A DNA stretch of 44,627 nt from Bacteriovoracaceae bacterium (GCA_947451425.1 CANGAC010000003.1:1-44627); one strand, 5' to 3'. Counted from the first letter of the stretch, positions 8,056 to 15,351 are shown. Made by a program: numbers and translations. Notes: generated by a model from the letters alone, not told the origin.

Positions 8056-8952
8056 ATGCGTTTCCTCCGTACCTACATTGAAATCTCCAACATCTGCAAT
8101 CTTCAGTGCACTTTCTGTCCTGAAGTTGATCGCGAAAAAAAAATCCTCACTCCGGAGAATTTCCGGAAAATTTTAAAGCAAGTCCTCCCCTACACGGAAC
8201 AGGTTTGTCTTCACCTCATGGGAGAGCCGCTCTCACATCCGGAGTTCAAAAAAATCCTCTCTATCTGTGATGAAGAGGGAGCTGTCGTTCAGCTCGTGAC
8301 AAACGGAACGCTTCTGGCCCAGTACGGCTTTGATACATTCTTCAACGCTAAGTGCCTGCGCCAGATAAATTTCTCGCTTCATAGTTTCAAGGATAATTTT
8401 CCTGGAAAGGACATCCGGCCATACCTCTTCGACATTCTCACGTTCTCAAAAGAAGCGCTTACGATACGCCCTGAGCTGTACATCAACTTCCGCCTCTGGA
8501 ATCTCGCGGTTGCCAATGAACAGAACTCCGAGAACGACGAGATCATCAATCACGTTTGCGAATTTTTTCAGGTGCCGATCAACGAAAGAGTCGACGCCCG
8601 TTTTGGAAAAAGTAAAAATCTCACGGGAAGAATCTACTTCCATTTTGATACGCGCTTTCGCTGGCCCGATTACGGTGACCCGGATCAGGGAGAGAAAGGT
8701 TTCTGTCACGCGCTCTCTCAGCAGATTGGCATTCACGCAGACGGCACTGTCGTTCCGTGCTGTTTTGATAAAGAGGCCGGCATTCCACTCGGAAACGTTC
8801 TCGCCGATGGTTTCGAAAATGTGCTCAAAGAACCCAGACTTTTAAAGATGCGGGACGGGTTTCAGAAGAAAATTCTCACCGAAGAACTATGCCGCAAGTG
8901 CACCTACATCCGTCGTTTCGATAAGGTAGCCGCCCCGTCTGTGCCCCTATAG
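8056..8952 (+). CDS. Radical SAM/SPASM domain protein
   Basis: 298 residues. The 4Fe-4S/SAM site is CNLQCTFC (C14, C18, C21, the Cx3Cx2C pattern), followed by LMGEPLSHPEF, the GE/GGEP motif. The C-terminus has a SPASM-like auxiliary cluster region: GFCHA, VPCCFD, then CRKCTY (C279, C282). Such proteins modify peptides or cofactors; no precursor peptide gene is evident next door. It sits alone between an exported-protein gene and lexA. Confidence 0.85.
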   Translation: MRFLRTYIEISNICNLQCTFCPEVDREKKILTPENFRKILKQVLPYTEQVCLHLMGEPLSHPEFKKILSICDEEGAVVQLVTNGTLLAQYGFDTFFNAKCLRQINFSLHSFKDNFPGKDIRPYLFDILTFSKEALTIRPELYINFRLWNLAVANEQNSENDEIINHVCEFFQVPINERVDARFGKSKNLTGRIYFHFDTRFRWPDYGDPDQGEKGFCHALSQQIGIHADGTVVPCCFDKEAGIPLGNVLADGFENVLKEPRLLKMRDGFQKKILTEELCRKCTYIRRFDKVAAPSVPL

Positions 8953-8985
8953 AAAATCACCATAAATTTCAATTTTCCATTGATC

Positions 8986-9033
8986 TACGGAAAATTTACG
9001 GTTATCCTGATTTCAGGTACGGAAATTTTACGG
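8986..9033 (+). promoter_or_regulatory. Candidate LexA operator: two ACGG-N7-ACGG direct-repeat boxes
   Basis: TACGGAAAATTTACGG (8986-9001) and TACGGAAATTTTACGG (9018-9033) differ at one base. Each contains ACGG twice, 11 bases apart. Between them is the perfect palindrome CCTGA-TT-TCAGG (9006-9017). The second box overlaps the GGAG ribosome binding site of lexA. LexA proteins commonly repress their own gene, so this is the natural operator. The 11-base direct-repeat geometry recalls the GTTC-N7-GTTC box of Alphaproteobacteria, not the TTAC-N3-GTAA box known from Bdellovibrio. Confidence 0.6.
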
Positions 9034-9041
9034 AGACGAAG

Positions 9042-9635
9042 ATGGCACTCACAAAAAAACAGAAAGACGTTCTCGATTTCATCACTGAGTACGTTCGCGA
9101 AAATGGTTACTCACCGACTCAAAAAGAAATCCAGGCCAACTTCGGATTTAAGTCTCTGGGTTCGGTTCAGGATTACATCAAGTACCTCACGAATGGTGGA
9201 TACCTGAATAATGATTCCCATTCCGTTCGTGGCCTTGCTCCCGCATCCGTTCAGCAGAACTCGGAAGAGATTCCTCTTCTCGGAAATATTGCAGCCGGTA
9301 CGCCGATTGAGGCGATTGAAAACTCTGACACCATCTCCGTTCCTGTTTCCATGCTGGGACGTGGAACTCATTACGCGCTTAAAGTGAAAGGTGAGTCGAT
9401 GATTGAGGAAGGCATTCTTTCCGGCGACATCGCGATCATTAAGCACATCACTGATGCGCAGAATGGCCAGATCGTTGTGGCTGTCGTGGATAACGAAACA
9501 ACACTCAAGAGATACTTCAAGAAGGCCAAGCAGATCGAGCTTCACCCTGCCAATAAGACGATGAAACCTATCATTGTCAAAGACAAGGAATGCGAGATCC
9601 GAGGGCTCTTAGTCGGACTCATCAGAACTTACTGA
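9042..9635 (+). CDS. lexA: LexA SOS repressor
   Basis: 197 residues. The N-terminal winged helix spans about 1-65 (KQKDVLDFI, GYSPTQKEIQANFGFKSLGSV). The self-cleavage site is A85-G86 within GNIAAGTPIEA, and the catalytic dyad is S119 (KGESMIEEG) and K156 (NETTLKRYF), so the repressor should be cleavable in the RecA-dependent way. The SD GGAG is 6 bases from the ATG. It represses DNA-damage genes, probably including itself through the repeats at 8986-9033. Confidence 0.95.
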   Translation: MALTKKQKDVLDFITEYVRENGYSPTQKEIQANFGFKSLGSVQDYIKYLTNGGYLNNDSHSVRGLAPASVQQNSEEIPLLGNIAAGTPIEAIENSDTISVPVSMLGRGTHYALKVKGESMIEEGILSGDIAIIKHITDAQNGQIVVAVVDNETTLKRYFKKAKQIELHPANKTMKPIIVKDKECEIRGLLVGLIRTY

Positions 9636-9693
9636 TACCTTAAAACATTCAGACACACATGACCCCACATAAACTCGTCAAGGAGGACGTTAT

Positions 9694-9891
9694 ATGCACG
9701 CACGCGCTTTTATGCACACATCTTTTTCTGAAATCAATGAAACCGAAATATTTGCGAGAATCCAGCTGGAACTTGTGAACCGCTACGGCGTTGATGAAAA
9801 ACTCGCTTCGGAAATGGCCTGGGATTTCATAGAAATCCTCACCGCCGTCGACGGTAACATCGACATCTTTGATAAGTATTTCCTGCAATAG
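9694..9891 (+). CDS. Small acidic protein of unknown function (65 aa)
   Basis: Strong ribosome binding site AAGGAGG about 9 bases before the ATG. The product MHARAFMHTSFSEINETEIF is acidic and helical, without signal peptide or membrane segment. It follows lexA by 58 bases on the same strand without an obvious terminator between, so it could belong to the LexA transcript. Its upstream region and that of the next small gene share CACACA-rich stretches. Confidence 0.65.
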   Translation: MHARAFMHTSFSEINETEIFARIQLELVNRYGVDEKLASEMAWDFIEILTAVDGNIDIFDKYFLQ

Positions 9892-9970
9892 AACACACAC
9901 AGCTTAGTTCTCAGTTTCGAATGAAACGAGTCACAAAAGCATTTTTTATACACACACCACGGGAGGGTAT

Positions 9971-10060
9971 ATGGTTACAGAAAACGAACTTTGGATTTGC
10001 AGATCTTTTATGATGCTCTTTGGATCGTTCCTGATCTTTACGTTGATCGGCGCGATCTAG
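9971..10060 (+). CDS. Very small membrane protein (29 aa)
   Basis: MVTENELWICRSFMMLFGSF continues with a hydrophobic LIFTLIGAI end. A GGGAGGG purine tract lies just ahead of the ATG, although close to it. The length is right for a single transmembrane helix with an outward N-terminus. No homolog recognised. Support rests on the binding site and the codon structure. Confidence 0.45.
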   Translation: MVTENELWICRSFMMLFGSFLIFTLIGAI

Positions 10061-10075
10061 TCCCCACATTCACAT

Positions 10076-11029
10076 TCAGACTTTAATAAATTCCATCAAA
10101 GCATTCTTTGTCGGGTCGCCCTTCTGATAGAGGGACGACCCGGATTTCTTCAGCCCTCGCTGATCAAGATAAGTAATCCACTGATCAAGTGAGCGAAAGT
10201 GCCTGAGCTCCTGATGGTTCACATCCCATTTTTCCATGAGACCGGCATTGAAGACGTCATGAGCAAGCGCCACAATTGCATTCATTTCCGGAGAGACGAC
10301 ATCGTGATCCCGGAGAATAAGGCTGCCACCTTTCTTAAGGGATCTTGAAACAGAATTAACGAAGGCATCCAGTTTCGGAAGCGGGCAGTGATGGAAGCCG
10401 ATGTAATTTGTCACAACTTCCAGTGAAGCCGGTTTCACATCAACTGGTTGGTAATCGGCGAGTGGCAGATAGTCCGCGATCGGAAAGAGTTGACCTCTCT
10501 CTGCAATATCCAAAGGCCCCATCGAAGGTTTCGTGGCATTCACAAGATAAAGCGGTTCATGGATTGTCATGCGATCTTCAAGTTCACCAATGTACCGGCC
10601 GGGAGTTCCGATCTCGAGGTAACCCGTGACCGTTTTTCTTTTTCCCAGGAAGACCATGGTCTGATCAGCGATTTCTTTTTTCTGAGTCGAGAGCGCCGGA
10701 AGCGCGTAAGTCAGTTCAGATAAAAAAGGCTTGATGCCCGAGATGTGCTCCTGGAGGTAATGGTAGATCTCTCCGTCCGTCCTGAACTTTTTCACGGCCT
10801 CCGAAATGAGATCGTGAAACTTCTGTTCCGGATACAAGTGATAAACATTCGTCAGGAAAAGCAGGAACTCGGCCTTAAGCCGGGGATCATTGTAGATCTT
10901 GTGAAAATTACCGGGATTCTGCGAGGCATTCCCCAAGACGAAATCGGAAAGGTCCTGGGCATGAGAAAAACGGGAAGCAAAAGTCATGAGACCTAAAACT
11001 CCAAGCTGGAACAGCTCTCTTCTCTTCAT
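10076..11029 (-). CDS. Exported class I methyltransferase-like protein
   Basis: About 317 residues from MKRRELFQLGVLGLMTFASR, chosen because GGAG lies 6 bases upstream; a TTG eight codons earlier is less likely. The N-terminus is a signal sequence with a twin-arginine-like KRREL start and ends SHAQ. The core looks like a Rossmann methyltransferase: a motif-I-like YLEIGTPGRYIG, then FHHCPLPKLDAFVNSVSRSL and KKGGSLILRDHDVV, the usual beta4-beta5 signature. S-adenosylmethionine is not expected outside the cytoplasm, so Tat export of a loaded protein, or loss of catalysis, is possible. Divergent from the exported FAD oxidase at 11082. Confidence 0.62.
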   Translation of the reverse strand: MKRRELFQLGVLGLMTFASRFSHAQDLSDFVLGNASQNPGNFHKIYNDPRLKAEFLLFLTNVYHLYPEQKFHDLISEAVKKFRTDGEIYHYLQEHISGIKPFLSELTYALPALSTQKKEIADQTMVFLGKRKTVTGYLEIGTPGRYIGELEDRMTIHEPLYLVNATKPSMGPLDIAERGQLFPIADYLPLADYQPVDVKPASLEVVTNYIGFHHCPLPKLDAFVNSVSRSLKKGGSLILRDHDVVSPEMNAIVALAHDVFNAGLMEKWDVNHQELRHFRSLDQWITYLDQRGLKKSGSSLYQKGDPTKNALMEFIKV

Positions 11030-11081
11030 GCGATTCTCCAATTGATTAGACAAAGATTAGTACATCCTATTCAATTTACCT

Positions 11082-13433
11082 ATGAACAAATTATTCCTTA
11101 TCATCCTTCTCCTCTATTGCTCTCTCTCGTTCTCTAAAGAGATCGTCAATGACGTGACCCAGATTAATCCCATCGAGATGGAGCACGTTTATGCTCCCAC
11201 CAGTATCGCGGAAATCCAGGAGATCATTAAAAACTCCAAAGGCCCCATCTCCATTGGGGGAGGCCGCTATAGCATGGGCGGGCAAACGGCGATTGATCAC
11301 GGTGTCCAGATCGACATGCGGAAAATGAATAAAGTGGTAAAGCTTGATAAGGAAAATAAGAAGATCACGGTTGAGACCGGCATCCGCTGGCGTGATATCC
11401 AGGACGCCATTGATCCTCACAATCTTTCAGTCAAGATCATGCAGACGTATTCGAATTTCACCGTCGGAGGATCTCTCAGTGTGAACGTTCATGGCCGCTA
11501 CATCGGACAAGGACCTCTCATCCGGTCTGTCGAGGAAATCAAGATTGTCCTTCCCGATGGAAATCTGGTTGTGGCAAGCCCTTCACAGAACCAGGAAATT
11601 TTCTACGGAGCGATCGGCGGGTACGGAGGAATCGGCGTGATTGTCGAAGCCACTCTTCAGCTCGCTGATAACATCAAGCTCATGCGCCAGGTGGAAATCG
11701 TGAGCGAAGCGGATTACCCGGACTACTTTAAGAAAAATATCCGGGACAATACGAATGTCGTCCTTCATAACGGTGATCTCTATCCTCCGGACTACAATAA
11801 AGTGAGTGCCGTGAACTGGCTCCGGACTGATGAGCCGCTCACAATTACCGACAGGATGATTCTGCGAAACCAGAAATACTGGCTTCAGCCCAAGGCACTG
11901 TCAGTCATTTCCTCAATTCCCTTCGGAAAAGATCTCCGCTCTTCCATTCTTGATCCCCTCGTCTATAAAAAGAAAACAGTCGTGTGGAGAAATTACGAGG
12001 CCAGTTATGACGTGGCCGAACTCGAACCATCAAGCCGGAGCAAGTACACCTACGTTCTCCAGGAATATTTCATCCCGGTCGGAAAGTTCCATGAATTTGT
12101 CCCGAAGATGCGGACAGTATTCAATAAGAATGATGTGAATGTGATTAACGTCTCCATCCGCCACGCGCTTCCCGACACCGGTTCCTATCTGGCCTGGGCG
12201 ACAGAGGAAGTTTTCTGCTTTGTGATTTACATCAAGCAGGCCGTTACTCCGAAAGCAAAATCCGAGACCGCCAACTGGACCCGCGAGATGCAGGATGAAA
12301 TTCTCTCAGTGGGTGGTCGCTGGTATCTTCCTTACCAGATTCACGCGACCGATGATCAGTTTCAGAAAGCCTACGCAGGATTTGAAAAATTCGCTGCCTT
12401 GAAGCAGAAAGTAGATCCTGATTTCCGCCTGAAGAACAAGCTCTGGGAGAGATACTATATGTCGGAACCAAGAATGATCTCGGAAGCGGCAAGAAAAATT
12501 CCCGATTATAAACGCGGAGAAGAACAGAGCTACCTCGCACTTCCAGAGTGGTACATCGTCTTCAATTCCGAAGAATATGCCGATGTTCTCACGAAGAAAA
12601 AGCCCAGCGATTTTCCTTACTGGGAAAGCGTGAAAGAGTACTGGAATCTTTATTCCCTGGTGGATGAACTCACAGAGAAATATCCCGGAAACTTCGGCTA
12701 CAAGGCGATGCTCTGGGTGATCGGTTCAAGCTACTCACTGGAACTTCTCGTGAAAGGCACTTACGAAAACACCATCGGAAGAATGACGGAAGCCTTAACA
12801 TCCGAAGCTGGTACTGAAGAAGACAGGCTGATTGCAAAGTATAATCAGGAATACGGAAAATTCATTCACGTAAGACCCTTCGTCGAGTTTTCCTACTGGT
12901 CATGCCTGAAAGACTTCTGGGCGAACTCAGGCTACACAGGAGAAAACTTCATCCGGAAATGGGAAAGGAAGATGTGGTTTTCCACAGAGTTTCTCGTCAA
13001 GACTGTCTACGCCTGGGCGCTGGGTCTGGGATCACAAGCGGCCTACGGAACGGAAGCGGAAAGAATCTACGCCGTCGTAAAAGGTGATGAAATGATCCGT
13101 TCTCCGCACGTGAAAGTCCTCACTACGGATCAGGGTGCTCACCTCATCTCCGTCACCCGCTATGATGTGTTTCGTGATCTCCTGATCGGCCTCGGAAACT
13201 CTCCCGACAGGCTCATTGAAGTTTCCGGAAACCGTCACATCATGTTCACCGTCACCGGAAAGAAAAATTCCGCGCCGGAAAGCATGAAAGAAAATATTGC
13301 GGGGGTTTCGAGAGTTGTCACCAATCCTGAGCAGGAACGACTTCTGATCGCAGGGCCGGTCTCATCTCTCATTGCCAACATCCGGACGATGAAAGACGCG
13401 GGCTTTGCGATTGAGCATGTCTTCGATTACTAG
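11082..13433 (+). CDS. Exported FAD-linked oxidase with a long C-terminal extension
   Basis: 783 residues, far longer than typical FAD_binding_4 (PF01565) oxidases of about 450-500. The Sec signal is MNKLFLIILLLYCSLSFSKE. The FAD domain is clear: ISIGGGRYSMGGQT (about 57-70), VETGIRWRDIQDAI, and YSNFTVGGSLSVNVHGRYIG, where the histidine is at the usual position of the covalent or contacting region. From about residue 470 a second part begins with YLALPEWYIVFNSEEYADVL and runs to the end; it looks like a separate domain fused on. Substrate unknown; relatives oxidise sugars, lactones or alcohols. Confidence 0.78.
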   Translation: MNKLFLIILLLYCSLSFSKEIVNDVTQINPIEMEHVYAPTSIAEIQEIIKNSKGPISIGGGRYSMGGQTAIDHGVQIDMRKMNKVVKLDKENKKITVETGIRWRDIQDAIDPHNLSVKIMQTYSNFTVGGSLSVNVHGRYIGQGPLIRSVEEIKIVLPDGNLVVASPSQNQEIFYGAIGGYGGIGVIVEATLQLADNIKLMRQVEIVSEADYPDYFKKNIRDNTNVVLHNGDLYPPDYNKVSAVNWLRTDEPLTITDRMILRNQKYWLQPKALSVISSIPFGKDLRSSILDPLVYKKKTVVWRNYEASYDVAELEPSSRSKYTYVLQEYFIPVGKFHEFVPKMRTVFNKNDVNVINVSIRHALPDTGSYLAWATEEVFCFVIYIKQAVTPKAKSETANWTREMQDEILSVGGRWYLPYQIHATDDQFQKAYAGFEKFAALKQKVDPDFRLKNKLWERYYMSEPRMISEAARKIPDYKRGEEQSYLALPEWYIVFNSEEYADVLTKKKPSDFPYWESVKEYWNLYSLVDELTEKYPGNFGYKAMLWVIGSSYSLELLVKGTYENTIGRMTEALTSEAGTEEDRLIAKYNQEYGKFIHVRPFVEFSYWSCLKDFWANSGYTGENFIRKWERKMWFSTEFLVKTVYAWALGLGSQAAYGTEAERIYAVVKGDEMIRSPHVKVLTTDQGAHLISVTRYDVFRDLLIGLGNSPDRLIEVSGNRHIMFTVTGKKNSAPESMKENIAGVSRVVTNPEQERLLIAGPVSSLIANIRTMKDAGFAIEHVFDY

Positions 13434-13810
13434 CAGAAGTAATAGGACTCGATGATGTCTTTATCAAGTCCCTGGTTCTGGAAATGCGGAAGAAGAAAAA
13501 CGTGCTTCACGACGATGTGATTTTTCAGCATCACTCCGCAGACCGTATCCTTGATCAGCATGAACTGAACGTTCGCCGGCAGGAATGGTTTGAAGTCGAT
13601 GGCAGCTGTTCCTGACTCGGACATGATCCTTTCAATCTCAGCTTCTTCTCCAGCGACGGCTTCCCGAAACTGTAAACGAAGTTTTTTCAGTGTGTACCCG
13701 AATGGGCAATGAAGACAGGCCGACTTACAGCAAGTGCCGCGATTTTTCAGAAACTGGCTGGTAAAAACGGTGTAACCTTCCGGCGTCACATAGGAGAGAT
13801 CTTTCTGCAT
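13430..13810 (-). CDS. DUF5522-type cysteine cluster protein
   Basis: 126 residues starting MQKDLSYVTPEGYTVFTSQF; an upstream ATG at 13897 would overlap the divergent gene. Residues about 11-45 hold FLKNRGTCCKSACLHCPFGY, the CCxxxCxxCP(Y/F)G signature of DUF5522, probably a metal site. The remaining 80 residues are an extra region (IDFKPFLPANVQFMLIKDTV) that I do not recognise. The stop overlaps the stop of the convergent oxidase gene: both use the same CTAG. Confidence 0.75.
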   Translation of the reverse strand: MQKDLSYVTPEGYTVFTSQFLKNRGTCCKSACLHCPFGYTLKKLRLQFREAVAGEEAEIERIMSESGTAAIDFKPFLPANVQFMLIKDTVCGVMLKNHIVVKHVFLLPHFQNQGLDKDIIESYYFC

Positions 13811-13830
13811 ATTCTGGATTATAATAAGAC

Positions 13831-14586
13831 ATGTTGTTTTTGCCCATCTTATTTCTCTTAAGTGCTTTTGCTCAGGACGAACTCGCCCTGGAAACATACT
13901 GCTTTCCCTCTGAAGGACTTCGCGCCCAGGTTCAAAAAAAACTTTCCGCCCTGCTGGTTCCCTCGGACAGGGTCGAAAGCGAAAATAGCTGCCTCACGAT
14001 CCAGATGCGCCCACATCGCCGGGAACTTCTCCAGAACTACACCAGGAGTCTCTCCCCAGAAATGGTCGTGAAGTTTTCAAGTGCTGAAATCAGGCGTGAT
14101 CCTTGTCGCCTTCGGGTGGAAAAAATTCGGAACGGAAAGAAAGATTCGACGACTGCGGAAGCTTCATCGCTTCCTGAACTCGAAACGAAATCACTCAATG
14201 AAAATGGCAAAGACGTGATGGATATCGTCACCATTAGTGATTTTAGTTTTCTGGTGAACCAGGATGCTATCGAAGGGAAATGCCGCTTCATCACAGAAAA
14301 ACTTTATGAGATTACGCTGAACGCGCGCCGTGATCCTAAGCCGGTGGTTCCGGCCAATCTCCCACCCGGAACCATTGTCATCAATCAGGTACCACCTGCT
14401 GACCAGAAAACTCTTTCACTCACGACGATCCTTCAATTGAAACCAGGTGATCGGGTTGAGATAGGAAGCATCGTTCGTGATCTTAGAAAAAAAGCGAAGA
14501 GCGTGGATATTTCACCGGAAGCAAAGATGGAAAACTCTGAGGGAACTGAAGAAGAAAAAGTTGTCCTTAGCTTTCAGACAAATTAA
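13831..14586 (+). CDS. Exported protein of unknown function (251 aa)
   Basis: Signal peptide MLFLPILFLLSAFAQ. The mature part has four cysteines in two likely pairs (ETYCFPSEG, SENSCLTIQ, RRDPCRLRV, EGKCRFITE) and a proline-rich linker (PVVPANLPPGTIVINQVPP), then a short domain with LQLKPGDRVEIGSIVRDL. It is divergent from the DUF5522 gene with only 20 bases between start codons; TTATAAT in that gap may be part of the promoter. Function unknown. Confidence 0.72.
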   Translation: MLFLPILFLLSAFAQDELALETYCFPSEGLRAQVQKKLSALLVPSDRVESENSCLTIQMRPHRRELLQNYTRSLSPEMVVKFSSAEIRRDPCRLRVEKIRNGKKDSTTAEASSLPELETKSLNENGKDVMDIVTISDFSFLVNQDAIEGKCRFITEKLYEITLNARRDPKPVVPANLPPGTIVINQVPPADQKTLSLTTILQLKPGDRVEIGSIVRDLRKKAKSVDISPEAKMENSEGTEEEKVVLSFQTN

Positions 14587-14663
14587 ATTGCCCTTTATGA
14601 ATCAAGGCACTTTGCCTTTTCTGCTGCTCATCTGACAGGAACTTACATCAAATAAATTCACGT

Positions 14664-14699
14664 TAAGATGATGATCTTACGGACCTTACACTCTCTTAC
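14664..14699. promoter_or_regulatory. Candidate activator-binding repeats upstream of sRNA 1
   Basis: An inverted repeat TAAGAT-GATG-ATCTTA (14664-14679) is followed by three CTTAC motifs at 14676, 14685 and 14695, about one helical turn apart. They lie roughly 165-200 bases upstream of the predicted start of the first sigma-54 transcript, a distance at which enhancer-binding proteins commonly act. Confidence 0.35.
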
Positions 14700-14735
14700 A
14701 GAGTTTCTTCTGTCTTTTTTCTAAGGGCGTTTTGC

Positions 14736-14766
14736 CAGATTGCCCCTCTCAGGCCGGGGCAATCTG
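14736..14766. promoter_or_regulatory. Perfect 11-bp inverted repeat, enhancer site or terminator
   Basis: CAGATTGCCCC (14736-14746) and GGGGCAATCTG (14756-14766) are perfectly complementary with a 9-base spacer. The T-rich run begins 9 bases later, too far for a good intrinsic terminator. The centre lies about 110 bases upstream of the predicted sRNA 1 start, so it may be an upstream activating site for a sigma-54 activator; it may instead end the transcript of the exported protein gene. Confidence 0.45.
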
Positions 14767-14835
14767 ACTAATGGACTTTTTATTTTGGGCACACGAGTTA
14801 GCATAAGATTTTGGAGTGTTATGGTTGCGGTCAAA

Positions 14836-14852
14836 TTGGCATGTCGGTTGCT
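14836..14852 (+). promoter_or_regulatory. Sigma-54 promoter of sRNA 1
   Basis: TTGGCATG-TCGG-TTGCT fits the -24/-12 consensus TGGCACG-N4-TTGCW: GG at 14838-14839 and GC at 14850-14851, 12 bases apart. Transcription should start near 14863. A second promoter of the same form precedes sRNA 2. Confidence 0.78.
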
Positions 14853-14862
14853 TTATAGGACC

Positions 14863-15026
14863 ACAAGCAGGGGGGATGAACTCCATAAAAGTTCAAAAAA
14901 ATTCCCCGAAGAACCTGGCCAACCACCAGAGTACTTCCACAAAAAATGGCCCTCCACACAATCTCAATGTTCTTTCCCCTGCAAGGTTACTCAATTTTAA
15001 AAAAGCCCTCATCCGAGGGCTTTTTT
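14863..15026 (+). ncRNA. Structured small RNA 1 (sigma-54 dependent), about 164 nt
   Basis: Bounded by a -24/-12 promoter and an intrinsic terminator, with no credible coding sequence. A 6-bp hairpin near the 5' end, TGAACT (14877-14882) with AGTTCA (14890-14895) and a 7-base loop, is also present in the second RNA. The 5' segment GCAGGGG (14867-14873) is complementary to CCCCTGC (14976-14982), closing the molecule before the terminator. The middle (14908-14970) is A/C-rich and may be the target-pairing part. The logic resembles Qrr or GlmY/GlmZ-type sigma-54 sRNAs, but no sequence match to these was recognised. Confidence 0.72.
15001..15026 (+). terminator. Intrinsic terminator of sRNA 1
   Basis: GCCCTC (15005-15010), loop ATCC, GAGGGC (15015-15020), then six T; an A tract before the stem makes it partly bidirectional. 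The same stem sequence ends sRNA 2. Confidence 0.9.
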
Positions 15027-15063
15027 ATTGTAAAAATTTCAAAGGCCCCCACCTCTGACACCA

Positions 15064-15075
15064 GCACCTCGGTGC
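15064..15075. promoter_or_regulatory. Palindrome upstream of sRNA 2, candidate enhancer site
   Basis: GCACC-TC-GGTGC lies about 110-121 bases upstream of the predicted start of sRNA 2, a distance similar to that of the 11-bp inverted repeat before sRNA 1. The sequences of the two palindromes differ. Confidence 0.3.
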
Positions 15076-15157
15076 CAGAAGGAAACTGCGAGGCCAAATT
15101 GATATCAATCCTGCCGCTTTCACTCCGGTAAAACAGTCACTTATAGGGGCACCAAAC

Positions 15158-15174
15158 TTGGCACGCTTCCTGCT
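15158..15174 (+). promoter_or_regulatory. Sigma-54 promoter of sRNA 2
   Basis: TTGGCACG-CTTC-CTGCT is an excellent -24/-12 match: GG at 15160-15161 and GC at 15172-15173. It shares the downstream TGCTTTATAG with the first promoter. Predicted start near 15185. Confidence 0.82.
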
Positions 15175-15184
15175 TTATAGTTCC

Positions 15185-15351
15185 TTGAGAAGAGGGTGAT
15201 GAACTCCACAACAGTTCACAAACTATCCCAGGAATTTGAAGCTTAACCAGCTGCTTGTTCCTCTAAGGCCAGTCAATCACCCCACCACCGTTCCATCCTC
15301 TTTCTCAGGTTAAATTTGAATTTAAAAAAGCCCTCGAAAGAGGGCTTTTTT
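15185..15351 (+). ncRNA. Structured small RNA 2 (sigma-54 dependent), about 167 nt
   Basis: Second copy of the same architecture. The conserved hairpin is TGAACT (15200-15205) with AGTTCA (15213-15218), again with a 7-base loop whose sequence differs. The 5' segment GAGAAGAGG (15187-15195) pairs with CCTCTTTCTC (15297-15306) with one bulged base, at the same place as the closing helix of sRNA 1 but with different sequence, so the pairing and not the sequence is kept. The terminator stem is identical. The central region differs from sRNA 1, suggesting separate targets under shared control. Confidence 0.72.
15330..15351. terminator. Bidirectional intrinsic terminator of sRNA 2 and the epimerase gene
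   Basis: GCCCTC (15330-15335), GAAA loop, GAGGGC (15340-15345), T tract on one side and A tract on the other. It serves the plus-strand sRNA; the convergent epimerase gene stops at its edge (15350) and meets the same hairpin from the other side. Confidence 0.88.

Noticed and set aside
14740-15131. Plus-strand frames of 60-86 codons through the sRNA region
   Set aside because: They run through a perfect hairpin, a sigma-54 promoter and a terminator and have low-complexity composition.
14876-15245. Possible short peptides starting MNS in both sRNAs
   Set aside because: The shared ATGAACTCC is part of the conserved hairpin. Downstream codons change mostly at amino-acid-altering positions and the lengths differ greatly (15 codons in copy 2), so coding constraint is not evident. 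A dual-function RNA is not excluded.
14863-15351. c-di-GMP riboswitch-like merRNA or Vibrio Qrr
   Set aside because: The GEMM core motif is absent, and there is no match to the Qrr core I remember. Only the sigma-54 logic is shared with Qrr.
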